Of a stretch of DNA of 19,838 bases, positions 1 to 7,088 are shown one piece after another. The position numbers and the translations under genes are program-made. How positions within the stretch are numbered: the first letter of the stretch is position 1; each line of letters starts with the position of its first letter. The notes below the pieces were generated by a model. That model saw only the letters and a list, made by a program, of their open reading frames with translations. It had not been told where the DNA came from and did no database searches. The DNA is from RUG13409 sp045616985 (GTDB lineage Bacteria > Bacillota > Clostridia > Peptostreptococcales > Anaerovoracaceae), in the NCBI GenBank assembly GCA_045616985.1, contig JAZLHU010000052.1:1-19838 (forward strand), read 5' to 3'.

Positions 1-502
1 ATCGCTTAATATTTCTGCGTTCTGTAGTAATACTTTTGCAAATTGCATTGAATACCCTTTTATCCGTTGCTTATGTAATGCATTTATGTGCAAAGCTTTT
101 GCAAAGGATCGCTTTCAGACGCGTTTTGCATAAGCTGCGTCTTTGAACACAGCGATGTTTCCGTTAAGAGCGAGCTCGGCTCCGTCCGAGGGAGCTCAGG
201 AAGCAGAGCTGATGTTCAAAAGCAGCGCTGCACCTGCGCGGATGAAAGTGATATTTGCAAAAAGCTTACACACAAATTTGTGGAATTGTCATTGTTGCAT
301 AAGCTCAGAAAGCGTGAAAGGCTTTTGCTCAGACGCGCTCCCGCTATTGGGGACCCCTGCATCGGTTCTAAGCTCTGTCTGCGCGCAGATTTCAGTCTCA
401 AAGTGCCAAAGCCTACTGCTTTGCCCTTTGCTCCTTCGTCTGCCGCTTGCCAGTCGCCAAGAACCGGCTTCCCCAAATGTCTTCGCAAAGACCTTTCGCG
501 CT
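1..502 (+). repeat. Large direct repeat, copy 1 (with hairpin element)
   Basis: The first 140 bases recur without change at 956-1095, and similarity continues with a few substitutions to about 257 (partner about 1212). The last 16 bases (487-502) recur at 1217-1232. The stretch between about 258 and 486, which holds most of the long hairpin element, has no counterpart in copy 2. The repeat may begin before the window. No gene is credible here: the reading frames are short, overlap on both strands and cross repeat boundaries. Confidence 0.85.
146..257 (+). repeat. ~112-bp structured element, copy R1
   Basis: Runs from AACACAGCGATG to GATGAAAGTGAT. It contains a small hairpin (CTCGG 175-179 with CCGAG 186-190) next to a GAGCTC pair (172-177 and 192-197), then GGAAGCAGAGCTGATG and GCAGCGCTGC. 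I do not recognise it as a known riboswitch; it lacks the T-box signature. The orientation of any transcript is not known, so the strand given is only the reading direction. Confidence 0.75.
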
Positions 503-522
503 GACATCATTTATGCAGATAA
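297..522 (+). repeat. Long imperfect hairpin element, copy A
   Basis: The outer arms 311-328 (AGCGTGAAAGGCTTTTGC) and 485-502 (GCAAAGACCTTTCGCGCT) pair over most of 18 bases. GCATAA at 297-302 can also pair with TTATGC near 511-516. Inside lie a TTGGGG/CCCCAA stem (about 346-352 with 471-478) and CGGTTCT (363-369) with AGAACCG (460-466). A roughly 90-base apical part has further small hairpins. The core matches, on the other strand, the element between rplI and dnaB. It could be a MITE-like palindrome or a structured RNA. Confidence 0.7.
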
Positions 523-575
523 TTTGCAAAACGCTTATGCAAAATAAGATGAGCCTTGATGAGGCATCGTCGTGC

Positions 576-690
576 AACACAGCGATGTTTCCGTTAAGAG
601 CGAGCTGCTCTCCGCAGCAGGGAGCTTAGGAAGCAGAGCTGATGTTTCAAAAGCAGCACTGCACCTGCGCGGATGAAAGTGATTCTTTGC
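576..690 (+). repeat. ~112-bp structured element, copy R2
   Basis: Closely similar to R1, but it lacks R1's upstream flank, which R3 shares. The small hairpin has changed on both sides: CTGCT (605-609) pairs with AGCAG (616-620), in the same register as CTCGG/CCGAG in R1. This is a compensatory change and suggests that the fold matters. It is followed by the TTGTAGTAA-rich stretch. Confidence 0.75.
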
Positions 691-726
691 AAATATCCCC
701 TCACAGGTATTACGACAGAAAACGCT

Positions 727-892
727 TATAAACTTGACATTGTAGTAAAACAGTGTGAATTGCGGCTTGTCTGGGCAGATAATTCTTGTCTTTTTGCCCT
801 TTTACTACACATCTCATTTAAACTTGCATTTTTGTAGTAAAAATATTCAAATCTTACTACAAAGCCCTTTGAATATAAACTTTTTGTAGTAA
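727..892 (+). repeat. Cluster of TTGTAGTAA words
   Basis: TTGTAGTAA or its close form occurs at 740-748, 832-840 and 884-892 forward and at 802-809 and 854-862 reversed. Further TGTAGTAA words lie at 23-30 and 978-985 in the large repeats. The three forward copies follow a TAAACTT word (from about 727, 818 and 875). Copies 832-840 and 854-862 form a 9-bp inverted repeat around 13 bases. TGTAGTA half-sites resemble BlaI/MecI-type operators, but no such repressor gene is in the window, so the role is open. Confidence 0.55.
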
Positions 893-955
893 TTGCTCCG
901 ATGCACCTTCGTATAAGGGTGTCAGAACAGGTCTTGCTGATTAGGATTTCAACAA

Positions 956-1232
956 ATCGCTTAATATTTCTGCGTTCTGTAGTAATACTTTTGCAAATTG
1001 CATTGAATACCCTTTTATCCGTTGCTTATGTAATGCATTTATGTGCAAAGCTTTTGCAAAGGATCGCTTTCAGACGCGTTTTGCATAAGCTGCGTTTTTG
1101 AACACAGCGAGACTTCCGTTAAGAGCGAGCTCGGCTCCGCAGCAGGGAGCTCAGGAAGCAGAGCTGATGTTTCAAAAGCAGCGCTGCACCTGCGCGGATG
1201 AAAGTGATTCTTTGTAAAAGACCTTTCGCGCT
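956..1232 (+). repeat. Large direct repeat, copy 2 (hairpin missing)
   Basis: Copy 2 lies 955 bp to the right of copy 1. It matches 1-140 exactly, then the ~112-bp element, then jumps directly to the 16 bases that form the right arm of the hairpin in copy 1. Weak similarity continues past 1232, where both copies reach a TTATGCAAAAT-like word. Copy 2 ends just before the 3' end of the transketolase operon. It looks like copy 1 with the hairpin deleted, or copy 1 is copy 2 with the hairpin inserted. Confidence 0.8.
1101..1214 (+). repeat. ~112-bp structured element, copy R3
   Basis: Third copy, inside the second large direct repeat. The left side of its small hairpin is R1-like (CTCGG, 1130-1134) and the right side is R2-like (AGCAG, 1141-1145), so the inner stem is broken, while the outer GAGCTC pair remains. 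This looks like a recombinant between the R1 and R2 types. It lies about 70 bp past the stop codon of the transketolase operon, so it could be read antisense in that operon's 3' tail. Confidence 0.75.
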
Positions 1233-1281
1233 TTCCGGGCTTAAGTAATGCATTTATATCTACTGCTTTATGCAAAATGTC

Positions 1282-2211
1282 TTACAGCAGCGATTTTACC
1301 TTAGCGATAATATTTTCAACAGTAAAGCCGTACTCTTTATTGATGTCGGCTTCGGATCCGGTCTGACCAAAGCGATCATCAACAGCAATATGAGCCATTG
1401 TATAAGTTTCTCCCATGAGTTCATATGCGATCGCTTCGCCGATACCGCCCATCCTGTTGCAGTCTTCAACAACAAGGAGTTTGCCTCCGCATTCCCTTAC
1501 GGCTTTTCTGATGCCTTCGATGTCGAGAGGCTTGATGGTATGAAGATTAACAAGCTTTACATTTATGCCTTCAGCTTTAAGAGCTTCGGCTGCTTCCATT
1601 GCGAGAGCATTCATGATGCCGATTGCAACTATGCAAACGTCGGCGCCTTCTTTTAAGATTTGTACCTTGCCGATTTCAATTTTGTCGTCAGGAGACGTAA
1701 ACACAGGTGTGTTGTTGCGGGCCGTTCTGATGTACACAGGTCCACGGTGCTCGTAAGCAAGCTTTGTCAAAACGATTGCCTGGTTGTAATCGCATGGTGT
1801 TACGATCGTCATATTAGGAAGCGCGCGCATGATTGCCAAATCCTCGATTGCCTGGTGCGTACCGCCGTCTGATGCGGAGGTCAGGCCCGCATGACTTCCT
1901 GCAAATTTAACGTTGAGTGCATTATAGCAAATTCCGTTTCTGATAATTTCAAATGCTCTGCCCGGACAGAAGGTCGCAAAGGATGCGGCAAACGGTGTGA
2001 AGCCGACTCTTGCAAATCCTGCAGCCATGCCAAGCATATTCTGTTCTGCGATACCAGCGTCGAAGTGCCTTTCGGGAAATGCCTTGGAAAAATCCTTTGT
2101 ACCTACGCTTCCGCAAAGATCGGCATCAAGAACAACAACATCTTCGTGAGCCTTTCCAAGCTCCACAAGTCCTGCGCCATATCCTGCGCGGGTAGCTTTC
2201 TTATCTGCCAT
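1282..2211 (-). CDS. Transketolase, C-terminal subunit
   Basis: 309-residue second half of a split transketolase, which moves two-carbon ketol units between sugar phosphates in the non-oxidative pentose phosphate pathway. It carries the pyrimidine-binding and C-terminal domains of thiamine-diphosphate enzymes. GIAEQNM at 53-59 holds the glutamate (E58) expected to activate the cofactor, and SDGGTHQ at 114-120 is the usual phosphate-binding region. The ATG follows the stop of the N-terminal subunit directly (TAAATG), with GGAGGG inside the upstream gene as ribosome site, so the two are translationally coupled and probably form one enzyme. It is the last gene of the operon; no clear T-tailed terminator follows, only the repeat region. 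Family assignment is firm; the physiological substrate is inferred. Confidence 0.93.
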   Translation of the reverse strand: MADKKATRAGYGAGLVELGKAHEDVVVLDADLCGSVGTKDFSKAFPERHFDAGIAEQNMLGMAAGFARVGFTPFAASFATFCPGRAFEIIRNGICYNALNVKFAGSHAGLTSASDGGTHQAIEDLAIMRALPNMTIVTPCDYNQAIVLTKLAYEHRGPVYIRTARNNTPVFTSPDDKIEIGKVQILKEGADVCIVAIGIMNALAMEAAEALKAEGINVKLVNLHTIKPLDIEGIRKAVRECGGKLLVVEDCNRMGGIGEAIAYELMGETYTMAHIAVDDRFGQTGSEADINKEYGFTVENIIAKVKSLL

Positions 2212-3018
2212 TTACTTTCCCTCCAATTCTTTGATCGCAGCCTCAGCCTCTTCGGGCTTTGGTGCATTTCCATGCCAGCTTGCCTGATTCTCCATAAAGG
2301 AAACACCCTTGCCTTTTACGGTCTTTGCAATGATCGCGTGCGGTTTCCCCTCGGTGAATTTGTCAAGAGCTTCCTTTATCTGAGCTATGTCGTGGCCGTC
2401 GATTTCGTCGACAGCAAAGCCGAAGCCTTCCATTTTTTTATAGAGGTCTTCAACATTCATAACGTCAGTTACAAAGCCGTCGATCTGAAGATTGTTTCTG
2501 TCTATGATAACTGTGAAATTGTCAAGCTGATAGTGACCGGCAGCCATGAAGGCTTCCCAGCAGAGGCCTTCCTGAAGTTCGCCGTCACCGCAGGCAACGT
2601 AGACCTTTGCAGGGGACTTCTTTGTCTTAAGCGCCAGAGCCATACCTGCCGCAACGGATGCACCCTGTCCGAGAGAGCCCGTACTGCAATCAATTCCCGG
2701 GCACTTTGCGCCGTCGGGGTGACCCTGCAGCGGGCTGTGGAATTCACGAAGGGTCATAAGAGTATCTTCTGAAATAATGCCCTTTGCAGCAAGCGTTGCA
2801 TAAAGTGCAGGTGCTGCATGACCCTTGGAAAGAACGAATCTGTCTCTGTCCGGATCTTCGATACCGCCCCTGAAATTCATTTTATCGAAATAGAGAACGG
2901 TCATGATATCTGTGATTGAAAGGGATCCGCCCGGATGACCGGAGCCCGATTTTGCCAGCATCTTAATTATATTGATTCTGGTTTTAAGGGCAATCTCCTG
3001 TAATTGCTTATTGTCCAA
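2212..3018 (-). CDS. Transketolase, N-terminal subunit
   Basis: 268-residue thiamine-diphosphate-binding half of a split transketolase. Visible landmarks are SGHPGGS (26-32), SKGH (64-67), GHPD (99-102), STGSLGQG (112-119) and the cofactor and Mg2+ site GDGELQEG (144-151) through NNLQIDG (175-181). Its length fits the separate N-subunit found in many Firmicutes and archaea, where full transketolase is about 660 residues. The start is supported by AAGGAGG a few bases upstream of the ATG. A 39-bp gap separates it from the flavoprotein gene upstream, so it is likely on the same transcript. Transketolase is favoured over 1-deoxyxylulose-5-phosphate synthase because of the length and the two-gene layout. 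Confidence 0.93.
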   Translation of the reverse strand: MDNKQLQEIALKTRINIIKMLAKSGSGHPGGSLSITDIMTVLYFDKMNFRGGIEDPDRDRFVLSKGHAAPALYATLAAKGIISEDTLMTLREFHSPLQGHPDGAKCPGIDCSTGSLGQGASVAAGMALALKTKKSPAKVYVACGDGELQEGLCWEAFMAAGHYQLDNFTVIIDRNNLQIDGFVTDVMNVEDLYKKMEGFGFAVDEIDGHDIAQIKEALDKFTEGKPHAIIAKTVKGKGVSFMENQASWHGNAPKPEEAEAAIKELEGK

Positions 3019-3057
3019 TTTGAATCCTCCTTTTTAAAAGTTGCCGTTTTGGCAAAA

Positions 3058-4449
3058 CTAAAAATTATATGCAGCAATAAGGTCAACACCAAGACCTAAA
3101 ACATCCGGAACGATAATGTCTCCGACGGCGATCGGGGCACTGATTTCAAGGGTTTTTAAGTAATCTGCAAGCTCTGCGATTTTGCCCTTTGGTATTGGGC
3201 CGCTTGTTTTTACAGGACAGCGGTTTGCATCAGATGATCCGTTAAGCTTAACGGATGACGTGATGATACGCTGCGGAGCGGTAAGCTCCTGCTGTGCATA
3301 CTCAAGGCCGCGCTTGCAGCTATTGCCTGTGATCTCGCCGGAAGGCGAAACCATAATGCGGCAGCCCTTTGGGCATGTGATGCAAACAAAGGATCTCCAG
3401 CCTTCCTCAAGAACAGGTTCTCCTGTATAGTTTGCAAGCTTTTCCATGTTGATCTTTAAAAGCTCTTCAGGATGCCTTGCTCCATGCAGAACATATTCTG
3501 CTGCTGCTGCACCTGCCTTTTGAGCTTCAAGAGAAACATTGTCTGCCAGGTCGTGAACATGGGCAACGTTGCCGCAGGCGAACACGCCTTCCATCGAGGT
3601 TTCGCAATTTGCAAAAAGCTTTGGTCCGCGTGTCTGATCGTTCATTTCGATCCCTGCATTTCTTGTCAGCTCGTTTTCCGGAAGAAGACCGACCGATAAA
3701 AGAAGCGTGTCGCAATCAAACACTATTTCGGTATTCGGAATAACATTAAAGCTTTCATCTATCCTGCTGACTGCAACCTGCTCTACTCTGTCCTTGCCGC
3801 GAACATCCGTTACGGTATGGGAAAGGTAAAGAGGAATGCCGTAGTCCTGCAGACACTGGACGATATTGCGATTAAGCCCTGCGGAGTGATCCATAACCTC
3901 AACACACGCAAGGACCTTTGCTCCTTCAAGCGTAAGTCTTCTTGCCATGATAAGACCGATGTCTCCGGAGCCTAAAATTACAACACGCCTGCCCGGAAGA
4001 TACCCTTCAATGTTTACATACTTCTGAGCTGCACCTGCGGTATATACACCGGATGGTCTTGCGCCCGGAGTTCCGATGCTTCCGCGGGTTCTTTCCCTGC
4101 AGCCCATTGCAAGAATAATTGAATCTGCTTTTAAAATTTTGTAGCCGTCTTTGCTTGCGGCATGAATTTCTTTTCCCTCTTTGATTTCCAGGACCATAGT
4201 ATTGAGCATAACCTCAACACCGGTGCCCTCAAGAAGCTTCTCAAATCTTGATGCATATTCGGGCCCGGAAAGCTCTTCCTTAAAATAATGAAGACCAAAG
4301 CCGTTGTGAATGCACTGATTTAAAATCCCGCCGAGGCGATTGTTCCTTTCTATGATAAGGATTCTGTTAAGACCGTTTTCATTTGCGGCAAGAGCCGCAG
4401 CCATTCCCGCAGGACCGCCGCCAATGATTATAAGCTGGTAAGCATCCAT
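3058..4449 (-). CDS. NAD(P)/FAD oxidoreductase fused to DUF1667
   Basis: 463-residue two-part protein. Residues 1 to about 335 form a NoxA/GlpB-type pyridine nucleotide-disulfide oxidoreductase: FAD motif IGGGPAG (9-15), CIHNGFG (46-52), NAD(P) motif ILGSGDIG (158-165) and FACGNV (290-295). Residues from about 350 to the end match DUF1667: CITCPKGC (356-363), NSCKRG (376-381), CPVKTSGPIPK (411-421) and GVDLIA (454-459). In most Clostridia these are two separate genes next to a GlpA-like gene. The cysteines C356, C359, C363 and C378 could hold a metal or Fe-S cluster. The gene overlaps the end of the GlpA-like gene by 22 bp, which suggests coupled translation and a complex. A likely role is passing electrons between the partner flavoprotein and a nicotinamide carrier; this is inference. 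Confidence 0.88.
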   Translation of the reverse strand: MDAYQLIIIGGGPAGMAAALAANENGLNRILIIERNNRLGGILNQCIHNGFGLHYFKEELSGPEYASRFEKLLEGTGVEVMLNTMVLEIKEGKEIHAASKDGYKILKADSIILAMGCRERTRGSIGTPGARPSGVYTAGAAQKYVNIEGYLPGRRVVILGSGDIGLIMARRLTLEGAKVLACVEVMDHSAGLNRNIVQCLQDYGIPLYLSHTVTDVRGKDRVEQVAVSRIDESFNVIPNTEIVFDCDTLLLSVGLLPENELTRNAGIEMNDQTRGPKLFANCETSMEGVFACGNVAHVHDLADNVSLEAQKAGAAAAEYVLHGARHPEELLKINMEKLANYTGEPVLEEGWRSFVCITCPKGCRIMVSPSGEITGNSCKRGLEYAQQELTAPQRIITSSVKLNGSSDANRCPVKTSGPIPKGKIAELADYLKTLEISAPIAVGDIIVPDVLGLGVDLIAAYNF

Positions 4450-5843
4450 GACTTGCTGCCCTCCTGCACAATTTCTGTTTCATCAACCCCGAGCTTTTCT
4501 GCCAAAATCTTTACAACGCTCGGACCGCAGAAGCCGCCCTGACATCTGCCAAGACCTGCTCCCACTCTTCTCTTTACGCCATCGACACTTCTTGGTGGGA
4601 TCGGTGTATTGAATGTATCAAGAATCTCTCCCTCGGTAACGGTTTCGCATCTGCAAACAACTCTGCCGTAGGAAGGATTCTTTTCGATAAGCTTAATTTT
4701 TTCTTCTGCGGAAAGATTCTTAAAGTGAACGCGGCTGCGCTCAAATACAAAGTTCTCTTTCTTCTCGAGATTAAGAGTTTTGCCTGCAATTTCCGCAACG
4801 TATTCTGCAATTGCAGGAGCAGATGAAAGACCCGGACTGCAGATTCCGGCAGCATCGATAAAGCCTTTAACCTTCTCGTCTTCTCTGATGATAAAATCAT
4901 CTGTCTTTGTTCTTGCACGAACGCCTGCAAAGTTTCTGATGGAATTACGATAATCAATCGCAGGAACGGAAAGCGCTGCAACCCTCTTAACAAATGCAAG
5001 ACCCTCGCTTGTTGTATCCTTGTTTTCTCCTGCGACCCTTTCCGAATCGGGACCGACAATCAAATTGCCGTGAACTGTAGGGGAAACAAGAACACCCTTA
5101 CCAAGCTCGTCAGGGCACTGAAAGATCGTATGCTTTGCTCTTGCATGCTCTTCTTTATCTAAAAGATAATACTGACCGCGTGCAGGTTCGATTTCAAAAT
5201 CATGCTCGCAGATAAGATCGTGAACCTTATCGGCATTGCAGCCCGCCGCATTTACGATCATCCTTGTTTCGTAAACATCCTTGTCTGTTGTGACCTTAAA
5301 ACCGCTTTCGATTTTTTCTATTTTGCGGACCTCGTTTTCAAGATAGATTTCCGCGCCGTTCTTAACAGCGGTTTCCGCCATTGCAAGGCAGTATTCCCAA
5401 GGTGAAATAATCGAAGAGCCTGGTGCCCAGAGTGCCCCGATCGCATTTTCGGAAATCTGAGGCTCCATCTGCCTTAATTTTTTCCGGTCGATAATTTCAA
5501 GACCCAAAACGCCGTTGGCATCGCCGCGGGCTTTAAGCATTTTGAGGTGATCAATATCTTTTTCGGAAAATGCAACCACAAGTGCGCCGCAGTTTTCGTA
5601 CGGCACATTGAGCTTTTCTGAGATTTCCTCAGCAAGCCCGGCGCCGCGAACGTTAAGCCTTGCCATCAGGCTGCCTTCCTTCGGATCGTAGCCTGCATGG
5701 ATGATGGCTGAGTTTGCCTTTGTGGCTCCGGTTGCAACATCGTTTTCTTTTTCAAGTATGCCGACCTTAAGCTTGTATTTTGAGAGCTCCATAGCGCAGG
5801 CGGCGCCGGTAACTCCGCAGCCGATAACTATAACGTCAAACAA
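4428..5843 (-). CDS. GlpA-like FAD oxidoreductase with BFD-like [2Fe-2S] domain
   Basis: 471 residues from the chosen TTG start. The N-terminus is a DAO-fold FAD domain (FDVIVIGCGVTGAA directly after the start); the C-terminal ~80 residues are a BFD-like [2Fe-2S] domain with CRC and RCQGGFCGP cysteines. This is the layout of anaerobic glycerol-3-phosphate dehydrogenase subunit A and related 2-hydroxyacid oxidases. A GlpC-type membrane subunit is not seen nearby. Start choice: TTG at 5843 has AGAGG at 7 bases and leaves 10 bp after the upstream stop; an earlier in-frame TTG at 5873 would add 10 residues and overlap the CofE-like gene by 20 bp, with a weaker ribosome site. Glycerol-3-phosphate as substrate is likely by family but not proven. 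Confidence 0.87.
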   Translation of the reverse strand: MFDVIVIGCGVTGAACAMELSKYKLKVGILEKENDVATGATKANSAIIHAGYDPKEGSLMARLNVRGAGLAEEISEKLNVPYENCGALVVAFSEKDIDHLKMLKARGDANGVLGLEIIDRKKLRQMEPQISENAIGALWAPGSSIISPWEYCLAMAETAVKNGAEIYLENEVRKIEKIESGFKVTTDKDVYETRMIVNAAGCNADKVHDLICEHDFEIEPARGQYYLLDKEEHARAKHTIFQCPDELGKGVLVSPTVHGNLIVGPDSERVAGENKDTTSEGLAFVKRVAALSVPAIDYRNSIRNFAGVRARTKTDDFIIREDEKVKGFIDAAGICSPGLSSAPAIAEYVAEIAGKTLNLEKKENFVFERSRVHFKNLSAEEKIKLIEKNPSYGRVVCRCETVTEGEILDTFNTPIPPRSVDGVKRRVGAGLGRCQGGFCGPSVVKILAEKLGVDETEIVQEGSKSWMLTSL

Positions 5844-5855
5844 TTCCTTACCTCT
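5843..5855 (-). promoter_or_regulatory. Ribosome site deciding the TTG start of the GlpA-like gene
   Basis: On the minus strand AGAGG (5855-5851) stands 7 bases before TTG (5843-5841). No ATG or GTG lies in frame between the upstream stop codon and the conserved FDVIVIG motif, so a TTG start is needed either way. Confidence 0.6.
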
Positions 5856-7044
5856 AATTTGTGAAATTATCAAAGTATCCCTGGATCCAGATGATCGGTG
5901 TTCCCTTATCTCCGGAGCCGGAGGTCAAATCGCACAGAGAACCAAGAAGGTCTGTAAGCTGACGAGGGGTCGTTCCTTCGCTTGCCATGCTGCCTACAAG
6001 ATTGCTTTCCTTTGCCTTGATTGCACCGGAAATTGCAGTCTTAAGCTCTTCGCCGCTTAAATTTGCATACTCGTTATCTGCAAGATATTTAAGCTTAAGT
6101 TCGTTTGGCTGACCCTTAAGTCCGTCTGTATATGCAGGGCTTACAACAGGATCTGCAAGCTCCCAGATCTTGCCTACAGGATCTTTAAACGCACCGTCGC
6201 CGTAAACCATAACCTCTATCTTTTTGCCTGTTGCAACAAAGAGCTTTTCTGCTATACCGTCCACGACCCTTTGGCAATCTCTCGGGAAGAGCTTTACGCT
6301 GTCTTCTGTTGCCTTGTTGGTTCCCAGAAGCCCGTAGTTTTCGTTAAAGCCCGAACCATCCACCGAAGCGGTCAGAATATCATCCATACCGAAAACGATT
6401 TCGGCACCTGCAGCCTTTAAAAGCCGCTTGCTTCTTTGACGGGTATGAATGTCGCAGGTAATTACATTCTTTGTGTAATCCAATATTGCTCTGCAATCAT
6501 TTGCAAAAATCACTTCGCATTCTGCGCCCTGTTCTTCAACAAGCTTCTTGTAATACTCAATGTAGTCAACGCCTGTAAAGCGATGCTTTTCATAACCGAA
6601 AAGCTCTCTCCACTTCGCTTCTGAAAGTACGTCTGTGTACGGGTTTACTCCTGCAGCATCCATCTGATCCTCGGAGATGAGATGATTACCTACTTCATCG
6701 CCCGGATAGGAAAGCATAATGGTGATTTTCTTTGCTCCCTGAGCCATGCCCTTAAGACAAATGGCGAATCTGTTTCTTGAAAGAATAGGGAAAATGATCC
6801 CGAATTCTCCGCCCGGAATCTTGTTTTTTATATCAGCGGCAATTGCGCTTACCTTTGCGTAATTACCCTGTGCTCTTGCGACAACAGATTCTGTTACTGC
6901 AACCACATCCTTATCGCCGAAAGGAATGTTGTGTTCCCTGCTTGCTTTAAGCACGCTGTCAACGACGATTTGAACGATGTCGTCTCCTTCTCTGATGATG
7001 GGAGCTCTTACTCCGCGCGATGTTGCGCCTATGCATCTTTCCAT
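5854..7044 (-). CDS. CofE-like ligase (F420-0:L-glutamate ligase family)
   Basis: 396-residue protein of the family named for coenzyme F420-0:gamma-L-glutamate ligase, which adds glutamate to a cofactor acid using a nucleotide triphosphate. Family-like segments are the N-terminal GDKDVVAVTESVVARAQG (43-60), GGEFGIIFP (78-86) and, in the second half, MVYGDGAFKDP (279-289). It is longer than classic CofE (about 250 residues), like the extended forms annotated in Clostridia. No other F420 gene is visible and gut Clostridia are not known to make F420, so the true substrate is unknown. AAGGAGG before the ATG supports the start. It sits 44 bp after the M23 peptidase gene and directly before the GlpA-like gene, making it the first gene of the apparent metabolic unit. 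Confidence 0.82.
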   Translation of the reverse strand: MERCIGATSRGVRAPIIREGDDIVQIVVDSVLKASREHNIPFGDKDVVAVTESVVARAQGNYAKVSAIAADIKNKIPGGEFGIIFPILSRNRFAICLKGMAQGAKKITIMLSYPGDEVGNHLISEDQMDAAGVNPYTDVLSEAKWRELFGYEKHRFTGVDYIEYYKKLVEEQGAECEVIFANDCRAILDYTKNVITCDIHTRQRSKRLLKAAGAEIVFGMDDILTASVDGSGFNENYGLLGTNKATEDSVKLFPRDCQRVVDGIAEKLFVATGKKIEVMVYGDGAFKDPVGKIWELADPVVSPAYTDGLKGQPNELKLKYLADNEYANLSGEELKTAISGAIKAKESNLVGSMASEGTTPRQLTDLLGSLCDLTSGSGDKGTPIIWIQGYFDNFTN

Positions 7045-7088
7045 TTTGTGTTCCTCCTTAAGAACTTATGTAAAAATATTTTTTATAC

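Noticed and set aside
146..257. T-box riboswitch for the ~112-bp element
   Set aside because: The conserved T-box TGGNACCGCG-type sequence and a terminator/antiterminator pair are absent, and no tRNA-related gene follows.
782..812. Terminator (GGGCA with TGCCC followed by TTTT near 774-804)
   Set aside because: Only about five pairs around a loop of nearly 20 bases; too weak, and no gene upstream on that strand.
727..985. CRISPR array
   Set aside because: The repeated word is only 9 bases, lies in both orientations and has uneven spacing.
88..1275. Several open frames of 60-138 codons on both strands in the repeat region
   Set aside because: They overlap each other, cross repeat borders, lack ribosome sites and show no protein family; the conservation is of DNA or RNA folds, not of frames.
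5844..5873. Longer GlpA-like protein starting at TTG 5873
   Set aside because: It would overlap the previous gene and has a weaker ribosome site; residues before FDVIVIG are not needed for the FAD fold. Not fully excluded.
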